From Pseudomonadota bacterium (GTDB lineage: Bacteria > Pseudomonadota > Gammaproteobacteria > Competibacterales > Competibacteraceae), in contig JAKLIY010000002.1 of NCBI GenBank assembly GCA_022709365.1, forward strand, positions 94,386 through 158,385: a DNA stretch of 64,000 bases, written 5' to 3'. The position numbers were made by a program, and so were the translations under genes. Shown here piece after piece: positions 18,489-25,442 of the stretch. Position 1 is the first letter of the stretch. Every line of letters begins with the position of its first letter. Below the pieces are notes generated by a model that searched no databases, was not told the DNA's origin, and saw only the letters and a program-made list of their open reading frames with translations.

Positions 18489-18549
18489 GGGGAGGTGTCG
18501 GGTCAACCGTAAGGTCCCGGCGGTCGTAATGCCGTAGGAGCGCCTCCCC
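18489..18549 (+). ncRNA. C4-like antisense RNA upstream of the BRO/antirepressor gene
   Basis: A 9-bp closing stem GGGGAGGTG (18489-18497) with CGCCTCCCC (18541-18549) encloses two small hairpins, both with GTAA loops (CGGG..ACC-GTAA-GGT-CCCG at 18499-18519, and CGG..CCG at 18521-18534). This three-stem fold and its place ahead of a BRO/antirepressor gene match phage P1/P7 C4 RNA, which represses the antirepressor gene ant by antisense pairing. I recognise it by structure and context; no covariance search was possible. Confidence 0.6.
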
Positions 18550-18593
18550 GCCTGCTTGACGGGATCATCCTAAATGATTACGGAGATAGCATC

Positions 18594-19199
18594 ATGACCG
18601 CTCAAGTCATTCCCTTCACCTTCCAGCAGCATTCCATTCGCACAACGCTCATCGAGGGCGAACCGTGGTTTTGCCTGATTGATGTGTGTGCTGTATTGGA
18701 AATCCAAAACAATCGTCGTGTGGCGGCTGAAATGCTGGATGAAAAGGGGGTACGCAAAATATACGTCCTTACGCAAGGCGGTGAACAGCAAGTTATTTTT
18801 GTCAATGAACCCAACCTGTACCGGGTCATTTTCCGCAGCAACAAGCCGGAAGCGAAAACCTTTCAGGATTGGGTGTTCAACGACGTGTTGCCGGCGCTGC
18901 GTCGCCAGGGTCGCTATGAGACGCCCGGCGCTCGCCCTGAGCCTTTCTTGGTCATGACTCAATCCGAATGCGCCGCTTTCTTCGAGCGTTGCATCACGCG
19001 AGCGATTCGGGCGGCGATTGGCGCGCCACGCGCTCGGCGGGTGAAATTCAGCGATGCGGAAAAAGTCGATATGCTGCGACTGCGGGAGCAGGGGGTGGGT
19101 GTGGCGGAAATTGCCCGGCGCTTGAATCGTTCCGCCGGGTCAGTGGGCAATTTTTTGTTACAATACCGGCGCAATGTCTCCAGATCGAGCATCAACTGA
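18594..19199 (+). CDS. BRO-N domain protein (phage antirepressor family)
   Basis: 201-residue protein with an N-terminal BRO-N/ANT-type DNA-binding domain (IRTTLIEGEPWFCLIDVCAVLE, then VNEPNLYRVIFRSNKPEAKTFQDWVFNDVLPALRR). The C-terminal part has a resolvase-like helix-turn-helix (KVDMLRLREQGVGVAEIARRL), probably a second DNA-binding unit. Such proteins act as prophage antirepressors. The C4-like RNA 45 bp upstream supports that and suggests antisense control. It lies at the left edge of array 1 and is more GC-rich than the cassettes, so it may have arrived separately. Confidence 0.85.
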   Translation: MTAQVIPFTFQQHSIRTTLIEGEPWFCLIDVCAVLEIQNNRRVAAEMLDEKGVRKIYVLTQGGEQQVIFVNEPNLYRVIFRSNKPEAKTFQDWVFNDVLPALRRQGRYETPGARPEPFLVMTQSECAAFFERCITRAIRAAIGAPRARRVKFSDAEKVDMLRLREQGVGVAEIARRLNRSAGSVGNFLLQYRRNVSRSSIN

Positions 19200-19520
19200 A
19201 ACCTAATTCAATCGCACTTTTTTATAAAATTTATCAATCAATGAGTTGAAATGTCTAACTTTAATTTGAGACAATAAACTTATTAAGCATTAGCGTTAGA
19301 TAATGTTGCTCAGGTGGGTTACCCAAGCGGCGAGATTCTTCCGTTACTGATGGGTTGGGATTCTGGATAGCTTGAACGGTTTATTTTGAGTAAGCCTTCG
19401 TCTGTGTGATTGAATTTAGACTGATGAGGGGATGCTATACAGAATTTTGTAGGTGATAGGCAGAATTCTGTCTAGTCCAATATTGACTCTTTCTGTCTAC
19501 CCAACAGTTAGGCATAAACG
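19200..19520. other. Non-coding left end of cassette array 1
   Basis: No credible ORF. GTCTAAC (19253-19259) and GTTAGAT (19295-19301) fit the attC core consensus RYYYAAC...GTTRRRY and bound a 49-bp imperfect site. ACCCAAC (19499-19505) followed one base later by GTTAGGC (19507-19513) looks like a collapsed attC and marks the start of the next cassette. The DNA is AT-rich compared with the neighbouring exporter genes. Confidence 0.45.
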
Positions 19521-20008
19521 ATGGAAAAGTTGTTTCAAGAGCAGGTTGAGCGAGTTGACCGTCTTATGAAGATCGTTGAGGCAAGCGACCCTTACAAGGT
19601 AATGAGTGGCTTGTTATTTTATGACGTGCTGATTTTACATGCCAATCAATGTGGCATTTAAAGGACTGGATTCTTAACGATCCATACTTTGGCGCTGGGG
19701 ACATAGCAGCACTAAGCCGCGAAATTCATTCAATGCGCTGCTTACTGGTATGTTCAGATATAGCTAATGGTACCAAGCACCTTTCATTGAATCGCCCGAA
19801 GATTGGAAGTAAGCTCTCGGATAGAATTGGGTTTCATCTGGATACTGCAAAAGGAGTGTTTCAAGAGTTTTATTATATATCCTGTGACAACCCAGCGGAT
19901 GAATTTCATGAAATGGAAATCCGAACACTCCTCCGGTACTGTAGGGATTCTTGGGAGGACATTATTAGCCGTTATTATTTATCTCAAGCTGATGCATGGC
20001 TAGACTAA
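19521..20008 (+). pseudogene. Frameshifted cassette gene of unknown function
   Basis: ATG 19521 follows GTTAGGC by seven bases, the usual cassette spacing. The first frame reads MEKLFQEQVERVDRLMK...LHANQCGI and stops near 19660. The protein continues in a second frame from about 19648 (WHLKDWILNDPYFGAGD... to DAWLD). The two parts join into one acidic soluble protein of about 160 residues if one base is restored near TGTGGCATT. The continuous homologous feel of LHANQC-WHLKDWI supports a single broken gene rather than two genes. The family resembles hypothetical cassette proteins; no function assigned. The stop TAA lies in GACTAAC, a degenerate attC core. Confidence 0.6.
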
Positions 20009-20064
20009 CAAGCAAAATCAGGAAAGAATCCTTCTACTTCGTAGTATATTTTTCCTATGTTTGC
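20003..20064 (+). repeat. Degenerate attC-like hairpin
   Basis: GACTAAC at 20003-20009 followed by AGCAAA...GGAAA, complementary to TTTCC...TTTGCT about 30 bases on. The left core and stem are present but no GTTRRRY right core is seen, so this is probably a decayed recombination site. Confidence 0.35.
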
Positions 20065-20087
20065 TGCATGGAGAAATAGATTAAGAT

Positions 20088-20489
20088 ATGAAAATTTTAC
20101 AAGCTGTATTGTGGCTGATCCTGTGTGGTTGGTCATTCTCAGTCTTAGCTCGTGGCTATCCTAATTATGGTGGAACCAGTTTAGAACCATTTGAGCAATT
20201 ACTTGTCACTATCGTAATTCTTATCGGTTCAGTATTCGCTTATGGATTCCTGTCATCATCTATCAGTGAATGGAAACAAAGGCAAGCCATGACCGCAGAA
20301 CAAAAAGCTAGCGTTCAAAGAGACTCATTGGCTTGGGCGCTTATCGGTTATCTAATTGTGGCGTTTTTCTTAAGCGCACCGGTGTTTTTCGCTATCAAGT
20401 GGCTCGGTAGTCGGGATTTGTTGATTCAGACTTGGTATTGGGTATGGACCGCAGCATTCGTTGGGCTGACCTTCATACGAAGAACTTAG
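20088..20489 (+). CDS. Small membrane protein in cassette
   Basis: 133-residue protein with an N-terminal signal-like helix (about 1-21, ending VLARG), then helices at about 35-56, 82-105 and 113-129. Between them is a charged loop SISEWKQRQAMTAEQKASVQRD. I do not recognise a family. It sits alone between a degenerate attC and the attC at 20543-20601, which defines it as a single-gene cassette. AT-rich codon use is unlike the flanking exporter genes. Confidence 0.7.
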   Translation: MKILQAVLWLILCGWSFSVLARGYPNYGGTSLEPFEQLLVTIVILIGSVFAYGFLSSSISEWKQRQAMTAEQKASVQRDSLAWALIGYLIVAFFLSAPVFFAIKWLGSRDLLIQTWYWVWTAAFVGLTFIRRT

Positions 20490-20495
20490 CCGTGT

Positions 20496-20542
20496 GTAGG
20501 TTGGTTTGCCGTCTTTTTGGCAACACAACATTCAATTAACCT
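20496..20542 (+). repeat. Palindromic element abutting attC (copy 1)
   Basis: GTAGGTTGG, TTTGCC, GTCTTTTT, GGCAAC then ACAACATTCAATTAAC, ending one base before the attC left core. Related copies occur at 21671-21718 and 50131-50177 in the same position relative to attC. The stem could act as a terminator for the upstream cassette gene. Confidence 0.7.
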
Positions 20543-20601
20543 GTCTAACTGGCGCTTGACCTGACCCGCCTACGGCGGGCAGGTGAAGATGGTCGTTAGG
20601 C
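20543..20601 (+). repeat. attC: attC recombination site (59 bp)
   Basis: Left core GTCTAAC (20543-20549), right core GTTAGGC (20595-20601). The centre is a strong hairpin, ACCTGACCCGCC against GGCGGGCAGGT. Length and cores fit a typical integron attC. Confidence 0.85.
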
Positions 20602-20633
20602 AAGGATTTATAATTTGCAGATGGAAGATACTG

Positions 20634-20903
20634 ATGGATTTTGAGTGGGATGAGGCAAAAGCATCTACGAATCAGAAAAAACATGGTATCTCCTTTACTG
20701 AAGCCAGTGAAGTGTTTAATGATGAGTTCTCTTCTTGTGTTTCTGATCCAGATCATTCCTACGAAGAAGAGCGGTATTTGCTTTTTGGTGTTTCATCAAA
20801 AAGCAATTATCTCGTGGTATCTTTCACTGAAAGAGAGGATTCTATTCGCATTATTTCGGCAAGACGCATGACTAATCAGGAGCGTAAAGCCTATGAACGA
20901 TGA
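20634..20903 (+). CDS. brnT: BrnT-family toxin
   Basis: 89-residue RNase toxin of the BrnT family (RelE-like fold): MDFEWDEAKASTNQKKHGISFTEA, then EERYLLFGVS, then IRIISARRMTNQERKAYE, which is the family's C-terminal signature. Start ATG 20634 gives the canonical MDFEWDE; an in-frame upstream ATG at 20583 would begin inside the attC. The stop overlaps the start of the antitoxin gene by 11 bp. As a first cassette ORF just after attC it is typical of toxin-antitoxin cassettes that stabilise arrays. Confidence 0.9.
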   Translation: MDFEWDEAKASTNQKKHGISFTEASEVFNDEFSSCVSDPDHSYEEERYLLFGVSSKSNYLVVSFTEREDSIRIISARRMTNQERKAYER

Positions 20904-21093
20904 AGATACATTACGACCTGAATATCCCGCAGACCTTATCAAGTCCGGGGTGCGTGGAAAATATGTCAAACGCTATCGGGAAGGAACAAATATTGTTGTT
21001 ATTTCCCCTGAGTTGCATAAGCTTTTCCCCGATTCAGATTCCGTCAATAAAGCACTACGCGAGTACGCAAAAGAGCATGAAATATCAGCCTAA
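20893..21093 (+). CDS. Antitoxin partner of BrnT
   Basis: 66-residue acidic protein: GVRGKYVKRYREGTNIVVISPE and FPDSDSVNKALREYAKEHE. It resembles the short antitoxins found beside BrnT toxins rather than the classical longer BrnA. Overlap with the toxin gene implies translational coupling. The stop TAA is the TAA inside the next attC left core (GCCTAAC), so gene and recombination site are fused. Confidence 0.8.
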   Translation: MNDEDTLRPEYPADLIKSGVRGKYVKRYREGTNIVVISPELHKLFPDSDSVNKALREYAKEHEISA

Positions 21094-21184
21094 CTGGCTG
21101 CTGCACCGGAGACCGCGCCACAGCCGGTGTTGGCATTTGAACGCTCATCGCGTGGCACGGCCCCGGTGAGCAAGGGCGTTAGGC
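21088..21184 (+). repeat. attC: attC recombination site (97 bp)
   Basis: GCCTAAC at 21088-21094 and GTTAGGC at 21178-21184. The arms TGCACCGGAGACCGCGCC and GGCACGGCCCCGGTGAGCA pair imperfectly. Near-identical arms recur at 21719 and 50268, showing one attC family shared by both arrays. Confidence 0.9.
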
Positions 21185-21220
21185 AAGAAACTTTTACTTT
21201 GCAAACAGGAGCTAAGAAAT

Positions 21221-21433
21221 ATGAAAGCTGAATTCACTGCCATTGTGAAAAAAGACGGCGACTGGTGGCTAGGCTGGGTTGAAGAAATACCCGGCACTAA
21301 TGCTCAAGAAAGAACAAAAGAAGAATTGCTGGTTAGCTTAAAAGAAGCTGTCATTGACATTCTAGAATTGAGAATTGCAGAGTCTCGTAGACAAGCCGAA
21401 AGGGATTTTGAGGAAATTCCATTAGTTATATGA
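21221..21433 (+). CDS. hicB: HicB-family antitoxin
   Basis: 70-residue HicB-type antitoxin: MKAEFTAIVKKDGDWWLGWVEEIPG (partial RNase H-like fold) and the helix ERTKEELLVSLKEAVIDILELR. No C-terminal DNA-binding extension is present. It overlaps the following broken hicA by ATGA. Confidence 0.87.
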   Translation: MKAEFTAIVKKDGDWWLGWVEEIPGTNAQERTKEELLVSLKEAVIDILELRIAESRRQAERDFEEIPLVI

Positions 21434-21607
21434 AAAGAAGCAAGCTCATTCAACAAAGAATGGATGTGTTTTGCTGAGAGAAGGCAGCAGGCACTCGATT
21501 TGGAAAAACGCAAATAACGGAGAAATGACAGCAGTGCCGCGTCATAGTGAAATTAAGGATTTTATGGCACAAAAATTTGTAAAGACCTCAAAATCGATCT
21601 GCCATAA
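21430..21607 (+). pseudogene. hicA: hicA toxin gene with two frameshifts
   Basis: ATG 21430 overlaps the hicB stop. The N-terminus MKRSKLIQ is in one frame, KNGCVLLREGSRHSIWKN and GEMTAVPRHSEIKDFMAQ in a second, and the canonical end KICKDLKIDLP (stop 21605-21607) in a third. The second shift is a single missing A in a run of five (CACAAAAATTTG). The catalytic His of SRHS is retained but no single frame encodes a whole toxin. The cause is inactivation or a homopolymer sequencing error. Confidence 0.8.
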
Positions 21608-21670
21608 GAAGCCGATAAATCGCTTCAACCACCCTTGTACTTTGCTGAGGCAAAACGGCGACTGAACTTT

Positions 21671-21718
21671 GTAGGTGGGGTTGCCGTCTTCTTGGCAACC
21701 TAACATTTCAATCAACTG
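21671..21718 (+). repeat. Palindromic element abutting attC (copy 2)
   Basis: GTAGGTGGGGTTGCC, GTCTTCTT, GGCAACCTAACATT, then TCAATCAACTG directly before the attC left core. Same layout as copies at 20496 and 50131. Confidence 0.7.
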
Positions 21719-21814
21719 GCCTAACTGGCTGCTGCACCGGAGACCGCGCCATTGACGGGCGTTGGTGATGTCAAGGACTGCAAGGCGCGGCCCCAGTGAG
21801 CAAATTCGTTAGGC
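21719..21814 (+). repeat. attC: attC recombination site (96 bp)
   Basis: GCCTAAC at 21719-21725 and GTTAGGC at 21808-21814, with inner arms TGCACCGGAGACCGCGCC and GGCGCGGCCCCAGTGAGCA. Same family as 21088 and 50268. Confidence 0.9.
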
Positions 21815-21932
21815 AATAAGCCGATAAAGATAAACTATAAAATTGAAGAGTTATACTTATGTTCTCTCGATATTTAGGAAAGATTAGCGGCGCAAAACCC
21901 GCCTAACTGGCTGTTGCACCGAGAACGATAGC
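21815..21932 (+). other. ORF-less mini-cassette ending in a half attC
   Basis: About 86 bp after the previous attC holds only a 15-codon ORF ending in the TAA of GCCTAAC (21901-21907). The left arm of an attC follows (GGCTGTTGCACCGAGAACG), but no right core is found before the next gene. It is a truncated site, so the cassette junction here can no longer be excised in the usual way. Confidence 0.55.
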
Positions 21933-22004
21933 AGGTGAATATTGAAACTGAGATATTCGAAAAGTCGTGATGAGACAACTCGACCCTATTTGGAATTATT
22001 TGTT

Positions 22005-22214
22005 ATGAGAAACTACACAGCAATTGTTGAGCGTTGCCAAGACACTGGGCTTTATGTCGGTTTTATCCCTGGATTCCAAGGAGCGCACACGCAAGCGGAA
22101 ACCTTGGATGAACTCAATCAAAACCTTCGAGAAGTAGTTGAAATGCTGCTTGAGGATGGTGATCCCATACTAGAGGCTGAATTCATCGGTACTCAAAGCG
22201 TTGTTGTAGCTTAA
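22005..22214 (+). CDS. hicB: HicB-family antitoxin (second module)
   Basis: 69-residue antitoxin: MRNYTAIVERCQDTGLYVGFIPGF, then HTQAETLDELNQNLREVVEMLLEDG, the standard short HicB. Start ATG 22005 chosen by homology; the frame runs further upstream into the half attC. The hicA partner starts 2 bp after the stop. Confidence 0.88.
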   Translation: MRNYTAIVERCQDTGLYVGFIPGFQGAHTQAETLDELNQNLREVVEMLLEDGDPILEAEFIGTQSVVVA

Positions 22215-22216
22215 AT

Positions 22217-22494
22217 ATGGGACATTCACCTATTCTTAAGCCTCGTGAACTTGTTGTATTGCTTGAAGCATTGGGATTTGCTGAAGTTCGACAGCGAGGC
22301 GCTCATAAGCAGTTTCGCTATCCTGATGGCAGGTGTACCACAGTGCCATTTCATGCGGGCGCGATGTGTCACCCATTTTGCTTCGACAAATTGCAAAAGA
22401 TGTTGGCTTAACGGTTGACGAACTTCTTAATGCTAAAGCCTCACTGGGCGTTGCACCGAACGCCATTGCCTGTCGTGGACAATTCCATCAATAA
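22217..22494 (+). pseudogene. hicA: hicA toxin gene, frameshifted and missing its stop
   Basis: The first frame gives MGHSPILKPRELVVLLEALGF and QRGAHKQFRYPDG...VPFHAG, then leaves the family and stops at 22411. In the next frame the expected end DVSPILLRQIAKDVGLTVDELL appears, so one base is missing near 22358. The expected GCC-TAA stop within the attC core is GCC-TCA (22438-22444), and the restored frame reads on to 22494 into the 3' end of the convergent adaptor gene. Gene and recombination site are both decayed. Confidence 0.8.
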
Positions 22495-23498
22495 GGCAAA
22501 CTCCGCACCCGCCGACCTTCCCGCAACCCGTTTGCCGGACGAATCACCAACACATCGGCTTCCGCCAAACCGGAGATAATCTCGATTTTCGCCTCACCGG
22601 CGACGCCCGTTTCAACGGACTGGCGATGTAACCGCCCGTCACGCACCGTCCAAACCTGACCCTTCACTACCGCCGTCGCCGGCGCCAGCAAAGCATTCTC
22701 GCGCTGCTCGACGATGATATTCACCTCGGCGGTCATGCCGATCCGCAGCGGAATCTCGTCGTCGGCGAAACGAATGCGCACCCGGTAACTGCGCGTGACC
22801 GGATTGCCTTTCGGGGTGATGTCCTCAATCATTCCCTCCAGTACCCGATCTGGCAAAGCGGGGGCGCGAATCAGCACCCGTTGTCCAGGATGGACCAGCA
22901 GAATGTCCTCCTCATCCACCTCAGCCTCAATCCGCAACGGCGCACAACAGGAAAAGTAGAACACCGGCTGATTGGCCGGGATCAACTGGCCCACTTCGCC
23001 GTCGCGTTGCAAAATTTGTCCGTCAGCCGGCGCGTTCAGCGTCATGTAAGAACGCAGGGTCCGCGCCCGCGCCAGAGCCGCTTCCGCCGCCTGCCACTCG
23101 GAGCGCGACCGATCCCGTTCCAGCACCGTCCCCAATCCCCGATCCAGCAGCGTCTGGGCGCGATCCAGTTGAGTCTTGGCGAAACGGGCGCGCGCTTCCA
23201 GTTCGTCCACCGATTTGCGCAAGTCCTCATCTTCCAGCCGAGCCAGGGTCTGACCTTCACGCACCGCTTGACCTTCATCGACATGAAGTTCCATCAACCG
23301 TCCAGCCGTGCGCGGCGCGATGGGTAGCATGACGGTTGGCTCCACCGCGCCGGTGGCGTAGATCGCCCGCACCGCCGGCCCGCGCGTCGGGTGAGCGGTT
23401 TCTACCGTGATCGGCCCGAACAGCCGCCATGCTAAAAAGCCGCCGACTCCCAGCAGGGCCAGCGCAAGCATCGTCCAAAAAAATCCATGTCGTTTCAT
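22488..23498 (-). CDS. HlyD-type adaptor of the split ABC exporter
   Basis: Periplasmic adaptor of 336 residues: one N-terminal helix (about 8-27), biotinyl-lipoyl halves (VEPTVMLPIAPRTAGRLMELHV and NAPADGQILQRDGEVGQLI), a short coiled-coil hairpin and a beta-barrel (RIGMTAEVNIIVEQRENALL). A CC pair (FSCCAPL) lies near residue 190. It matches the MacA/DevB adaptors that work with FtsX-type permeases. The permease and ATPase are the next genes on this strand but lie beyond array 1, so the original order was probably adaptor-permease-ATPase. Confidence 0.88.
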   Translation of the reverse strand: MKRHGFFWTMLALALLGVGGFLAWRLFGPITVETAHPTRGPAVRAIYATGAVEPTVMLPIAPRTAGRLMELHVDEGQAVREGQTLARLEDEDLRKSVDELEARARFAKTQLDRAQTLLDRGLGTVLERDRSRSEWQAAEAALARARTLRSYMTLNAPADGQILQRDGEVGQLIPANQPVFYFSCCAPLRIEAEVDEEDILLVHPGQRVLIRAPALPDRVLEGMIEDITPKGNPVTRSYRVRIRFADDEIPLRIGMTAEVNIIVEQRENALLAPATAVVKGQVWTVRDGRLHRQSVETGVAGEAKIEIISGLAEADVLVIRPANGLREGRRVRSLPY

Positions 23499-23588
23499 GG
23501 AAACATGATAACCGGTCTATCGGCCCTCGCGCATGAACCGGGAAGTCGTGAAGATTTTGTCGTTATCGCTATCCCATTCAGCGAGCGG

Positions 23589-24248
23589 CTAAATTTTCCG
23601 CTCAAAGGGCGTCAGCGCCCGATGGGTCAAGCGATAAAGCTGAGCCGGGCGGTGCGCGCCAGTGCGGAACTGGCCGGGAATCGGCTCAATGATGTCCTGC
23701 TCCATGATCTTGTGCCGGAATGAGGCTTTATCGAGTCGAGTTCCCTGGGTTTGCTGATAGATGCCGTGCAGGTCATTCAGGGTAAAGATCTCGGGCAACA
23801 GGAATGCGGGCAATGAGGAGTAGGTCGCCTTGCTGCGCAACCGTTCAATCGCCTTGGCGACGATCTGGTCGTGATCGAAGGGCAACTTGGGTAAGTCCTC
23901 CACCGGCAGAGTTTCCGCAACCTGGCTGTGATCCAGCAGGGAAGCGGGAATCAGCGCGTAGTAGGCGACGCTGATCGACCAGCCCCGGGTATCGCGGTCT
24001 TTCCCGGAGAAGGTGTAAAGCTGCTCCAGATAGGGCGCGTCAAAGCCGAGCTTGGCGCGGATGACCCGCCGGGCCGCATCCTCGGTATCGACATCTTCCT
24101 GAACATGCACAAACCCGCCGGGCAGCGCTAACTCACCTTGTTCAGGCGGTTCCTTGCGCCGCGCCAGGATCAGACACAGGCGCTCATGCAGAATGGTGAA
24201 CAATGTAGTATCGACCATCGCCAGCGGTTGCGGAAAAGTGGTTTCCAC
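23589..24248 (-). CDS. Nudix-wHTH transcriptional regulator (NrtR-like)
   Basis: About 219 residues. The N-terminal Nudix-fold domain carries LPGGFVHVQEDVDTEDAARRVIRAKLG, a Nudix box that keeps the GG and most spacing but has an altered catalytic REUXEE core, as in NrtR sensors that bind ADP-ribose rather than hydrolyse it. The C-terminal part is a winged helix (FTLNDLHGIYQQTQGTRLDKASFRHKIM...). GTG 24248 is preferred because AGGAG lies eight bases upstream; the frame reaches a TTG at 24299. It diverges from the vWA/AdSS pair, with palindromes between, so it probably regulates that pair. Confidence 0.82.
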   Translation of the reverse strand: METTFPQPLAMVDTTLFTILHERLCLILARRKEPPEQGELALPGGFVHVQEDVDTEDAARRVIRAKLGFDAPYLEQLYTFSGKDRDTRGWSISVAYYALIPASLLDHSQVAETLPVEDLPKLPFDHDQIVAKAIERLRSKATYSSLPAFLLPEIFTLNDLHGIYQQTQGTRLDKASFRHKIMEQDIIEPIPGQFRTGAHRPAQLYRLTHRALTPFERKI

Positions 24249-24280
24249 GTCCCAGTCTCCTGAATACCGTTGTGCTTCAA

Positions 24281-24298
24281 TGTTATAAGAAAATAACA
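24281..24298. promoter_or_regulatory. Palindrome TGTTAT-N6-ATAACA
   Basis: Perfect inverted repeat in the divergent region between the NrtR-like regulator and the vWA gene; candidate operator. Confidence 0.45.
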
Positions 24299-24345
24299 AT
24301 GATTCTATAGAAAAGTGCCTGTGGAGTCGATTGGCATTTTAAATG

Positions 24346-24366
24346 TTATTTGCAAAATACAAATAA
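24346..24366. promoter_or_regulatory. 21-bp palindrome TTATTTG-N7-CAAATAA
   Basis: Perfect 7-bp arms, total 21 bp, which is the length of known NrtR operators. It lies about 90 bp ahead of the vWA start and is the best candidate site for the divergent regulator. Confidence 0.5.
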
Positions 24367-24454
24367 ATAGATTAAGCTTCTGGCCTATGGAGTCGGGCGA
24401 CGCTCGATTCCTGAACATCACCTGGAATTTGCGACTCACGAACAGGAGAACACC

Positions 24455-25369
24455 ATGGGAACTGCACGCTGGAATCATGACGACTGGAGCGACTACGCTG
24501 CTGCTACGTCGCGTAAAAATACCGATGCCGTCTTCACTTCACGGTCGATGGCACCGGAACTCAACCCGTTCGGCGTCGTTGCGCGGGAGTCGCGGGATTC
24601 CGACCTGAATCCCGAAGCGACCGCGGTCATCGTCGGGCTGGATGTCACCGGCTCGATGGGCATGATCGCTGACGCCCTGGCCCGTGAGGGGTTGGGGACG
24701 CTGGTCGAGGAAATCCTGGCCCGCCGGCCGGTGCCGGACCCCCACATCCTATGCATGGGGATCGGCGACGTCCTCTATGACCAAGCACCGCTGCAAGTGA
24801 CTCAGTTTGAAGCGGACATCCGCATCGCCCGGCAACTGGAACAACTCTGGCTGGAGAAGGGTGGGGGCGGCAACGCCTGCGAATCCTACAACCTGCCGTG
24901 GTACTTCGCCGCCTTGCACACGCGGATTGATTGCTTCGAGAAACGGGGCCGCAAAGGCTATCTATTCACCGTCGGCGATGAGGAGCCGCCGCCGGGTTTA
25001 TCCGCCAAAGCCATCGCCCGGGTGATGGGCGACCGGGTGCAACGCAATTTCAGTTCCCCGGAATTGCTGACGATGGTCAGCCGCATGTACCACGTCTTCC
25101 ATGTGATCGTCGAGGAAGGTTCGCACGCCCGCCACGATCCGCATGGAGTGCGGAGTTCGTGGAACGAGTTGTTGGGCCAGCGGGTGATCGGCCTGGCGGA
25201 CCATACCAAACTGGCTGAGGTAATCGTGTCCGCTATCGAGATCAATGAGGGCCGGGACCGTGATGCCGTGGCCGGTAGTTGGTCGCGGGAAACCGCCAGT
25301 GTCGTGCAACGGGCGATGCAGGCGCTGGAACCGACCGGCCGACCCGGCGCACGTGGAGTGCGATTTTAG
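24455..25369 (+). CDS. von Willebrand factor A-like protein
   Basis: 304-residue soluble protein. A vWA fold is suggested by AVIVGLDVTGSMG (MIDAS-like DxTGS at residues 63-67), the helix MIADALAREGLGTLVEEI, ILCMGIGDV, a Gly-rich GGGGNACESY at the place of the second metal loop, and GRKGYLFTVGDEEPPPG. The N-terminal 50 residues are polar and unassigned. It forms an operon with the AdSS-like gene, 73 bp downstream with a hairpin between. Metal-dependent protein binding is the likely role; the partner is unknown. Confidence 0.75.
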   Translation: MGTARWNHDDWSDYAAATSRKNTDAVFTSRSMAPELNPFGVVARESRDSDLNPEATAVIVGLDVTGSMGMIADALAREGLGTLVEEILARRPVPDPHILCMGIGDVLYDQAPLQVTQFEADIRIARQLEQLWLEKGGGGNACESYNLPWYFAALHTRIDCFEKRGRKGYLFTVGDEEPPPGLSAKAIARVMGDRVQRNFSSPELLTMVSRMYHVFHVIVEEGSHARHDPHGVRSSWNELLGQRVIGLADHTKLAEVIVSAIEINEGRDRDAVAGSWSRETASVVQRAMQALEPTGRPGARGVRF

Positions 25370-25373
25370 AGAT

Positions 25374-25413
25374 GTAGCGAGTAGGGAGATAGCGAGAATT
25401 CGCTACTCGCTAC
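25374..25413. repeat. Intercistronic hairpin between vWA and AdSS-like genes
   Basis: GTAGCGAGTAG (25374-25384) pairs with CTACTCGCTAC (25403-25413), with an inner AGCGA/TCGCT. There is no T-tract. It may tune relative expression or be a small repeat insertion. Confidence 0.55.
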
Positions 25414-25442
25414 TCACTGGTTGTTAAACAGGAGAAATCCCG

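Noticed and set aside
24332..24347. TGGCATTTTAAATGTT as a sigma-54 promoter for the vWA gene
   Set aside because: GG-N10 is followed by GT instead of the near-invariant GC.
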